DNA from: an uncultured Bacteroidota bacterium | GTDB taxonomy: Bacteria; Bacteroidota; Bacteroidia; Flavobacteriales; Flavobacteriaceae | Direction: 5' to 3' | Length of the DNA stretch: 64,000 nucleotides | Assembly (NCBI GenBank): GCA_902622595.1 | Contig: CACNQM010000001.1 | Span: 248,001 to 312,000, forward strand | Shown here: in pieces, positions 57,687-64,000 of the stretch | Numbering within the stretch: the stretch's first letter is position 1 | Layout: every line of letters starts with the position of its first letter | The notes under the pieces: generated by a model | The model's input: the letters and a program-made list of their open reading frames with translations, nothing else | Database searches by the model: none | What the model was told of the DNA's origin: nothing | Translations under genes and position numbers: made by a program

Positions 57687-59291
57687 AATCTTTGTAATCT
57701 CACTATCCTCATATCCGATTTGAACTGCCTTGGCTTCAATGTTATTTTGCGTATTTAATCCTGAACTATAAATTTCCCATCTCTGTTCTCCTATTTTTCT
57801 CCATACAATTGTAATGTCATTATCATCGTGTCGGAGAAAAACAAGACCATCTTTATAATCTACATTTAATGGAGATAGTTTAGGTTGACTCCCATCAACT
57901 AAAAATTTATTTATTAAGTCAACTTCACTAAATTCACCTAAATCATTAGTTTTAATTATCCATTCATTTAAAGATTCCTGCATAAATTTTACTTTATTAG
58001 CATATTTAGGATCATTGACTATATTATTTAATTCGTAAGGATCTTCATCCAATAAATACATTTCTTCAAGAGGTTTTGGGTTTTTAAACCAATGAGCTTG
58101 ATCTTTTCCAAGTTTTCCTTCATCCCAAAGTTTCTTCATATTTTTCATCATTGCCATATTGTCTCGGTATGCATTATTTGTTCTAGAAATTTCTGGATTA
58201 AAATGTTTTATATATTTAAATCCCCTGTGAATTATAGCTCTACTCCTGTCAACATGTTCATCAAATCTATCTGAACTTGAAAAAATAAACTCACTCTTCT
58301 CTTTGGACTTGTATTTACCAAGTAATGCTTTGCCTTGCATATATTCAGGTGGTTTAATACCAGCTAATGACAGAACTGTTGGTGCATAATCTATAAAACT
58401 TACTAGTGAAGAATTACTTGTATCATAATCTAAATTTTTAGATAATTTAATTATTAATGGAACTTTAATACCTGTTTCGTATAAGGCTCTTTTAAATCTT
58501 GGAAATGGCCCACCATGATCTGCATAAAAAAATATTACACTATTGTTGTAAAGATTATCTTTTTTTAATAAATCTATAATTTCACCTATTTGTTTATCCA
58601 ATCTTATAAGATTTGAATAATTTACAGCCAAATCTTTTCTAACCTCAGCAGTATCAGGAAAAATAGGAGGTACATTAATTTCATCAGGATTAACATACAA
58701 TTCTTTATCCCCTTGTGACCAAACTTGAGATTCATGTGTAATTCCAAAATTAAATACGGCGAAAAAGGGTTGATCTTTTTTTCTTTCTCTCCACAATGGT
58801 TCTAATTTTTGGGAACAACTACCGCCAGTACAGGTATAATCCCAAGATCCATCAGTTTTTTTAAAATTATAATCTTCCTTTCCATAATTTGATGTGTAAT
58901 AGTTATTTTTTCTCAGATATTCAGTAAACATTTTTACATTGCTAATTGGAACTGGTGAGTAGTTGATTATATCCTTACTTGGTTTTGGTTGAGGAAATTC
59001 AGCATAAGTCCTCATATTATGAGTACCCAATGAAGTAGGGTACATTCCAGTAATAATGGAGCTTCTTGCTGGTGCGCAAACTGGAACTGGACTGTATGCG
59101 TTTTCATAAAGAATTCCATCTTCTCTTAAAGATGATAGATTTGGAAGATCAATTGTTTCATCTCCATACATCGGAAAGAAATTTACGGATTGGTCTTCAG
59201 CAACTAACCAAATAATATTTGGCCTTATTTCAACTGAATTGTAATTACCAAATAAAAACAAAGCCAAGACTGAAAGTATTATTTTTTTCAT
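57678..59291 (-). CDS. Sulfatase C, N-sulfoglucosamine sulfohydrolase-like
   Basis: 537-residue secreted sulfatase with an N-terminal hydrophobic signal (1-18) but no lipobox. The formylglycine motif is CAPARSS (Cys72), Ala in place of the usual Ser. The first metal motif is AEDQS instead of DD-type, and SNYGKEDYNF replaces GKWHLG. This combination resembles the heparan N-sulfatase-like branch of S1 sulfatases. A C-terminal stretch of about 60 residues (LVFLRHDDNDITIVWRKIGEQ...) looks like a small beta domain, possibly carbohydrate-facing. Two internal Cys (CTGGSC, near 153-158) may form a disulfide. It is the second gene of a minus-strand pair with sulfatase D. Confidence 0.83.
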   Translation of the reverse strand: MKKIILSVLALFLFGNYNSVEIRPNIIWLVAEDQSVNFFPMYGDETIDLPNLSSLREDGILYENAYSPVPVCAPARSSIITGMYPTSLGTHNMRTYAEFPQPKPSKDIINYSPVPISNVKMFTEYLRKNNYYTSNYGKEDYNFKKTDGSWDYTCTGGSCSQKLEPLWRERKKDQPFFAVFNFGITHESQVWSQGDKELYVNPDEINVPPIFPDTAEVRKDLAVNYSNLIRLDKQIGEIIDLLKKDNLYNNSVIFFYADHGGPFPRFKRALYETGIKVPLIIKLSKNLDYDTSNSSLVSFIDYAPTVLSLAGIKPPEYMQGKALLGKYKSKEKSEFIFSSSDRFDEHVDRSRAIIHRGFKYIKHFNPEISRTNNAYRDNMAMMKNMKKLWDEGKLGKDQAHWFKNPKPLEEMYLLDEDPYELNNIVNDPKYANKVKFMQESLNEWIIKTNDLGEFSEVDLINKFLVDGSQPKLSPLNVDYKDGLVFLRHDDNDITIVWRKIGEQRWEIYSSGLNTQNNIEAKAVQIGYEDSEITKILF

Positions 59292-59303
59292 TTTTTATTC
59301 TGT

Positions 59304-60740
59304 TTAAAATTCAACACCCGATCTATCTTCTAAAAGATCTTTATATGGAGTTAAGTTATTATAATGTTCTTCTAAAATTAAATTTATTTCATTGATTACT
59401 CCTTGATTTTCGTTATAAATATTATACTTTTCTGAAGGATCATTTTCTAAATTAAATAAAAGTGGTTCATCCAAGTATTTCTTTTGATTAGGTCCAGGAT
59501 AGTTGTAGGCTCCTTGGGTTATGAAGTGCGCTTTATATACCCCATATCTTACTGCAAAAATTTCTCTATTCCTATAATAAAATATAACATCTCTTTGTGT
59601 CGGTTCACCGCGAAACAAAGTTTCTTTTATATCAAATCCATCTATAATTTTTTCTTCATTTAATTTAGATTCAGAAAGTGATAATATAGTTGGGAACAAA
59701 TCAAGTGTTGAGCCTATATCATCAATTATACCTGGTCTAATTTTACCTCCCCAAAAAATTCCAGGGACTCTGAATCCACCTTCCCATGTTGTTCCTTTTC
59801 CTTCTCTTAAAATACCTGCTGAACCACCATGAGTCTCATAGGGGAGCCATGGTCCATTATCAGATGTAAAGATTATTACTGTATTGTCTTCAAGGTTATT
59901 TTGTTTTATTTCATTTATTATAAGTCCAACTCCATGATCAATTTCCTCTACAACATCACCATATAAACCTCTCTTACTTTTTCCTAAAAAATTATCACCT
60001 GCATATAGAGGAATGTGAGGTAGTGGATGAGCTAGATACAAGAAAAATTGTTCATTTTTATTATTTTGTATGAACTCAATTGCTTTTTTTGTAAATCTGG
60101 AAGTAATTTTAGTTTGATCAACCGGTCTTTCAATTATATTATAATTTTCAATTAAAGGAATATTGTAATTATCTGAATTAAGTTTTTTGAGCTCATATTG
60201 TTTCCAATAATTTGGGTATCGAATATTAGATTTAACATTTTCATGTGATTCAATTTTATTCATATCATTTGAATATGGAATTCCAAAGAAATAATCAAAA
60301 CCATGATTAAGTGGAAGATATTCTTCTTTATGACCAAGGTGCCATTTTCCAATAATTGCAGTTTTGTATCCTTGTTTTTTTAGTTCTTCAGGTATTGTAA
60401 TTTCACTAGTTGGAATTCCATTTTGAGAATCTGGGAAAAAAACACCATGATTCTTACCCATCATTCCGTTCCTAATTGGAAGCCTACCAGTTAAAAGTCC
60501 AGCTCTACTAGGAGTGCAAACTGATGCAGCAGAATAAAACTGAGTCCATTTCTGTCCCTCATAAGCCATCCTATCTAGATTTGGTGTTTTGATAGTTGGA
60601 TGCCCGTAAGTACCTAGGTCACCATATCCTAGGTCATCAACAAAAATTATTACAAAGTTATATTTATCGTTTTTATTGTCTGTAGAGCAAGTTTGAATAA
60701 ATAGACTTAAAATAAATACTAATGACAAGAATCTAATCAT
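59304..60740 (-). CDS. Sulfatase D, lipoprotein (GALNS/ARSA-like)
   Basis: 478 residues from ATG 60740; a longer frame to 60794 would run into the divergent sulfatase E and lacks a signal shape, so it is rejected. Lipobox IQTC gives Cys18, followed by STDNKND. The formylglycine Cys75 is in SVCTPSRAGLLTGRLPIRNG, a segment close to N-acetylgalactosamine-6-sulfatase and arylsulfatase A. FVDDLGYGD, IIGKWHLGH and FTSDNGPW give the other active-site residues. Galactosamine or galactose sulfate esters are plausible but unproven. It is 41 bases from divergent sulfatase E and 12 bases before sulfatase C. Confidence 0.9.
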   Translation of the reverse strand: MIRFLSLVFILSLFIQTCSTDNKNDKYNFVIIFVDDLGYGDLGTYGHPTIKTPNLDRMAYEGQKWTQFYSAASVCTPSRAGLLTGRLPIRNGMMGKNHGVFFPDSQNGIPTSEITIPEELKKQGYKTAIIGKWHLGHKEEYLPLNHGFDYFFGIPYSNDMNKIESHENVKSNIRYPNYWKQYELKKLNSDNYNIPLIENYNIIERPVDQTKITSRFTKKAIEFIQNNKNEQFFLYLAHPLPHIPLYAGDNFLGKSKRGLYGDVVEEIDHGVGLIINEIKQNNLEDNTVIIFTSDNGPWLPYETHGGSAGILREGKGTTWEGGFRVPGIFWGGKIRPGIIDDIGSTLDLFPTILSLSESKLNEEKIIDGFDIKETLFRGEPTQRDVIFYYRNREIFAVRYGVYKAHFITQGAYNYPGPNQKKYLDEPLLFNLENDPSEKYNIYNENQGVINEINLILEEHYNNLTPYKDLLEDRSGVEF

Positions 60741-60781
60741 TATAAAAACATTAAATTTATTAATCAAAATAATCAAATTAT

Positions 60782-62401
60782 ATGAGAAAGTCATTAAAAA
60801 ATATCATTCTTGTAAGTTTTGTCTTCTTAAGTATAAGTTGTTCATTTAAGACCGATAATAGACCTAATATTCTGTTTATAATGTCGGATGATCATGCATA
60901 TCAGGCAATAAGCGCCTACGATAATAGATTAATAGATACTCCAAATATTGATAGAATTGCTGATGATGGTATTTTGTTCTCTAATGCTTCAGTAACCAAT
61001 TCAATATGTGCTCCTTCAAGAGCAGTTATATTAACAGGAAAACATAGTCATATTAATGGTAAGATTGATAATTTGGCAAAATTTGATGATAGTCAGATTA
61101 CATTTCCTCAATTATTTCAAAAAGCAGGCTATCAGACAGCCATGTTTGGTAAACTTCACTTTGGAAACAATCCAAAAGGTTTTGATGATTTTTTAATACT
61201 ACCTGGACAAGGTAGTTACATAAATCCTTTGTTTCTAGGAAAAGATAAGGATACTATTATAAATGGTCACGTAACAGATATAATAACTGATTTAACATTA
61301 AACTGGTTCAAATCAAAAAGAGATGAATCAAAGCCTTTTTTAATGATGTATCTCCACAAAGCTCCTCACAGACCATGGTGGCCAACACCAGAAAAATTTG
61401 CTGAGTTTTATGAGAAAAAGTTTCCTGAGCCTGAAACTCTTTTTGATGATTACACTAACAGAGGTACTGCTGCTAAAACTGCTGAAATGAATATTCTAAA
61501 ACATATGCAATATATGCATGATAGTAAAATTAGACCTGAGACCATGGAAATAATGTCTGAAGTTGAACCAAAAATGATATATACTAGAGATGATGGTACA
61601 ACAACTACACCAAGTGTGGAGAGGTTTAATGGACCCTATGGTAGAATGAACGAAAGTCAAAGAAGAAAATATGACATTACTATTGATAAGATTAATGATG
61701 ATTTCAAAAACAATTGGCCAAAAATGAATGACATTGAAAAGATGAAATGGAAATACCAGAGATATATGCAAGACTATTTAGCAACAATATCTTCTGTTGA
61801 CGACAATGTAGGAAGAGTTTTGGATTATTTAGAGGAGACAGGATTAGATAAAAACACAATTGTAGTTTACACTTCAGATCAAGGATTTTATCTTGGTGAA
61901 CATGGATGGTTTGATAAAAGATTTATATACGATCAGTCTTTCAAAACTCCTCTTTTAATAAAATGGCCAAATGTAATTAAGCCTGGTATTACAAATGATG
62001 AGTTAGTTCAAAATCTGGATTATGCACAAACTTTTCTAGAGGCTGCAATGATAGATATTCCAGATGATATGCAAGGAGAAAGCTTAATCCCACTATTAAA
62101 AGGAAATAGTCAAGAATGGACTCGAGATGCAGTTTATTACCATTATTATGAATATCCATCTGTTCATATGGCAAAAAGACATTATGGAATTGTCAATAAG
62201 GATTTTAAATTAGTTCACTTTTATTTTGATGTTGATGAATGGGAATTGTATGACAGATTAAATGATCCAAATGAAATGAATAATGTGTATTATGATCCAA
62301 ATTATAAAGATGTTATTGAAGCTTTAACATCAGAACTAAGTGATTTAAGAAAAAAGTACAAAGACTCAGATGAGTTAAGTCGAAGCTTCATTTACGATTG
62401 A
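60782..62401 (+). CDS. Sulfatase E, N-acetylglucosamine-6-sulfatase-like (S1_11)
   Basis: 539-residue lipoprotein (lipobox SISC, Cys20). Formylglycine Cys76 lies in SICAPSRAVILTGKHSHING; MSDDHAYQ and TSDQGFYLGEHGWFDKR give metal and substrate residues, and KAPHRPWWPTPE is the characteristic strand of glucosamine-6-sulfatases. An inserted, charged helical segment (about 220-330) is long for the family. It starts a likely transcript sulfatase E, FGE-like protein, DUF4442 protein and nitronate monooxygenase; the next ATG is 24 bases after the stop codon. Confidence 0.88.
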   Translation: MRKSLKNIILVSFVFLSISCSFKTDNRPNILFIMSDDHAYQAISAYDNRLIDTPNIDRIADDGILFSNASVTNSICAPSRAVILTGKHSHINGKIDNLAKFDDSQITFPQLFQKAGYQTAMFGKLHFGNNPKGFDDFLILPGQGSYINPLFLGKDKDTIINGHVTDIITDLTLNWFKSKRDESKPFLMMYLHKAPHRPWWPTPEKFAEFYEKKFPEPETLFDDYTNRGTAAKTAEMNILKHMQYMHDSKIRPETMEIMSEVEPKMIYTRDDGTTTTPSVERFNGPYGRMNESQRRKYDITIDKINDDFKNNWPKMNDIEKMKWKYQRYMQDYLATISSVDDNVGRVLDYLEETGLDKNTIVVYTSDQGFYLGEHGWFDKRFIYDQSFKTPLLIKWPNVIKPGITNDELVQNLDYAQTFLEAAMIDIPDDMQGESLIPLLKGNSQEWTRDAVYYHYYEYPSVHMAKRHYGIVNKDFKLVHFYFDVDEWELYDRLNDPNEMNNVYYDPNYKDVIEALTSELSDLRKKYKDSDELSRSFIYD

Positions 62402-62424
62402 TTATTTAAAAAACTATCACTAAA

Positions 62425-62997
62425 ATGAAAAGATTTTTTTTAATTTTTTTTATTATAAGCTGCTCTTCAAATAGTGAAAGCCTTATATTAAAGTCTGTTA
62501 CAGTTAAAGATTTTAAAGAATTTATAAATGATTCTGATTATATAACTGATGCAGAAAGATATGGATGGTCAATTGTACAAACAGATGTATACAACTATCA
62601 AGTTGTTGAAGGGGCGAATTGGAAAAGACCAGATGGAATTAATAAATCCATTGACAGTCTACCCGTGACTCAAGTAAGTTACAATGATGCAATTGAGTAT
62701 TCAAAGTGGGCTGGTGTAAAAATACCAACATATGAGCAATATTGGAGTATAGTTGGTAATGATGATAGGTTAATCGTGTCAGATAATTTATATCCAATTT
62801 TACCAACTGCTAATGTTAATATAGTAGGGAATGTATGGGATATTACGGAGCCAGTTAATTCTGATCAAGTAAGGTTAGCAGGGGGATCACTTTTTTGTTC
62901 AATTGATACTTGTCATGGAACTCAAATGGATAGAGAATTATATGTTGATAAAGAAACAGGTAATATTCATATTGGATTTAGTATTTTAACAGAATAA
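62425..62997 (+). CDS. Mini formylglycine-generating-enzyme-like lipoprotein
   Basis: 190-residue FGE/SUMF1-family protein, much shorter than the usual 270-350. A short lipoprotein signal (lipobox IISC, Cys13) is followed almost at once by SVTVKDFKEFINDSDYITDAERYGWS, which matches the middle of the FGE N-terminal core; the customary GG-x-F-x-MG opening and inhibitor-like strands are gone. WKRPDG, PVTQVSYNDAIEYSKWAG, GNVWDIT and GGSLFC are recognisable. The catalytic pair Cys158/Cys163 (CSIDTC) has the FGE spacing of Cys336/Cys341 in human SUMF1. FGE converts the sulfatase motif Cys to formylglycine. Export as a lipoprotein would place it beside the folded sulfatases. A non-catalytic or altered role is possible because KRLPTEAEWE-type residues are changed to KIPTYEQYW. 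Confidence 0.75.
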   Translation: MKRFFLIFFIISCSSNSESLILKSVTVKDFKEFINDSDYITDAERYGWSIVQTDVYNYQVVEGANWKRPDGINKSIDSLPVTQVSYNDAIEYSKWAGVKIPTYEQYWSIVGNDDRLIVSDNLYPILPTANVNIVGNVWDITEPVNSDQVRLAGGSLFCSIDTCHGTQMDRELYVDKETGNIHIGFSILTE

Positions 62998-63456
62998 ATG
63001 AAATATACACCAAGTAAAATAAATAGGTGGATGCTTTCAAAGCTCCCTGCAGCCTGGTTATCTGGAGTTAGACTTACTTTAATTGATGAAGATAAATGTG
63101 AAGTTAAAGTAAGGTTTAAATGGATTAATCAAAATCCTTATAGGTCCATGTTTTGGGCAGTTCAAGGGATGGCAGCTGAATTAACTACAGGTATGCTTCT
63201 TACAAAATCTATTCAAGATTCAAATACTAACATCTCAATGCTTCTTGTGAGTAACAAATCAAATTTTCATAAAAAAGCAGTAGGTAAAATTACATTTACT
63301 TGTAATGAAGGTGAAATAGCTAAACAATTAATCAATTCGACCATTAAAAATTTTTCCTCTAAGGCATGGCTTAAGGCTAAGGGATATGATGAGGATGGAG
63401 ACCTAGTCTCTGAATTTGAATTTGAATGGTCTTGTAAAAAAAGAAAAAATGGATAA
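62998..63456 (+). CDS. DUF4442 hotdog-fold protein
   Basis: 152-residue cytoplasmic protein of the DUF4442/PaaI-like hotdog fold; the segments SGVRLTLIDEDKCEVKVRFKWINQNPYRSMFWAVQGMAAELTTG and VSNKSNFHKKAVG match that family. Thioesterase activity is inferred from the fold, not from clear catalytic residues. It starts right after the FGE-like gene stop and overlaps the next gene by 8 bases. A link to sulfatases is doubtful; it may simply share a transcript. Confidence 0.78.
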   Translation: MKYTPSKINRWMLSKLPAAWLSGVRLTLIDEDKCEVKVRFKWINQNPYRSMFWAVQGMAAELTTGMLLTKSIQDSNTNISMLLVSNKSNFHKKAVGKITFTCNEGEIAKQLINSTIKNFSSKAWLKAKGYDEDGDLVSEFEFEWSCKKRKNG

Positions 63457-64000
63457 AGACTTTTATAATAAATTAAATATTCCTGTAATTGCGGCACCTC
63501 TATTTTTAATTTCAGGACCAAAACTTGTAATAGAATGTTGTAAAAAAGGAATAGTTGGAACTTTTCCAGCTTTGAATCAAAGAACCTCAGAAGGTTTTGA
63601 AGAGTGGGTAGTTAAGATTAAGGATGAACTTTCAAAATTTGAGAGTGAGACTGGAATAAAACCTGCTCCATTTGGAGTAAATTTGATTGTTCATCCCTCA
63701 AATATTCGAGTTAAGGCAGATTTAGATATTTGTGTCAAGCATAAAGTTCCATTAATTATAACATCATTAGGCGCTGTTCCTGATATTGTAAATGCAATTC
63801 ATAGCTATGGTGGTTTAGTATATCATGATATTATAAAAAAAAGGCATGCAGAAAAAGCTGCTGAAGCAAATGTTGACGGATTAGTTCTTGTTACTGCAGG
63901 AGCTGGTGGACATGCAGGATTAAAGAATCCTATGGCAATGATTTCATTGATAAAAAGTTTCTTTAAAAAGACAATTATTTTGTCGGGATGTATATCAAAT
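63449..64000 (+). CDS. Nitronate monooxygenase (partial, runs off window)
   Basis: The first 184 codons of a nitronate monooxygenase (2-nitropropane dioxygenase family, FMN). The reading frame starts ATG at 63449, 8 bases inside the previous gene, with MDKDFYNKLNIPVIAAPLF, the usual PIIQAPM-type opening. Segments PFGVNLIVHP, PLIITSLGAVP, KAAEANVDGLVLVTAGAGGHAG and ILSGCISN match the family and its FMN-phosphate and Gly-rich loops. The 3' end is beyond the window. It is a flavin enzyme acting on alkyl nitronates, or an enoyl reductase relative. Confidence 0.85.
   Translation, partial: MDKDFYNKLNIPVIAAPLFLISGPKLVIECCKKGIVGTFPALNQRTSEGFEEWVVKIKDELSKFESETGIKPAPFGVNLIVHPSNIRVKADLDICVKHKVPLIITSLGAVPDIVNAIHSYGGLVYHDIIKKRHAEKAAEANVDGLVLVTAGAGGHAGLKNPMAMISLIKSFFKKTIILSGCISN

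Noticed and set aside
60741-60794. Longer N-terminus of sulfatase D
   Set aside because: It would overlap the divergent sulfatase E start; the lipoprotein signal starts at 60740.

Overview
The window looks like chromosome of a marine-type Flavobacteriia (Bacteroidota). The DNA is very AT-rich and densely packed. Recognisable -7 elements follow the Bacteroidota TAnnTTTG pattern, Shine-Dalgarno-like leaders are essentially absent, and many gene families are in their flavobacterial form (RpoZ-like omega, BamD lipoprotein, fused OtsA-OtsB, DUF3822 next to rsmD, six-domain RpsA). Streamlining is strong: neighbouring genes commonly overlap by 1-23 bases, every convergent gene pair is separated by 6 bases or less or overlaps, and no gene-free stretch exceeds about 300 bases once the RNase P RNA is counted.

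Layout. 1-5.8 kb: HtrA protease, acetyltransferase, mltG, dnaA, thioesterase, ribD. 5.8-9.1 kb: acetyltransferase-prmC-ligA. 9.1-14.6 kb: a run of bamD, rpoZ, coaBC, recN, fabI, coaE. 14.6-16.9 kb: a histidine kinase/response regulator pair. 16.9-20.9 kb: trehalose synthase/phosphatase divergent from a GH15 glucosidase. 20.9-25.5 kb: xerD, aroQ, lpdA-msrB, a UMF1-type transporter. 25.6-30.6 kb: lon-cmk-rpsA. 30.7-36.2 kb: pyrR-pyrB-pdxH-sixA-ppk1-ppx. 36.2-38.2 kb: dnaX (split by a frameshift at an A11 tract) and, divergent from it, the RNase P RNA gene. 38.2-41.4 kb: rsmD, DUF3822, a pilin-like protein, kdsB, plsC. 41.4-50.4 kb: a minus-strand run clpC-thrA-thrB-thrC-gcvT-yebC. 50.6-54.6 kb: gyrA, a TPR protein and two tRNAs (Ser-GCT, Arg-TCT) with their own promoter and terminator. 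54.6-63 kb: an accessory cluster of five secreted sulfatases plus a very small formylglycine-generating-enzyme-like lipoprotein, followed by a DUF4442 thioesterase-like gene and the start of a nitronate monooxygenase.

Two points deserve most attention. First, dnaX: a 352-residue product covering clamp-loader domains I-III stops just after an A11 tract, and a -1 shift there joins it to a 183-codon C-terminal part, giving a tau-like protein of about 533 residues. This is either programmed frameshifting/slippage with a gamma/tau pair, or a homopolymer sequencing error. Second, the sulfatase cluster: five different S1-type sulfatases, all with the formylglycine motif Cys, lie beside a 190-residue exported FGE-like protein that keeps the catalytic Cys-x4-Cys but lacks the usual N-terminal part of the fold. 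No SusC/SusD pair or glycoside hydrolase is visible in that cluster.
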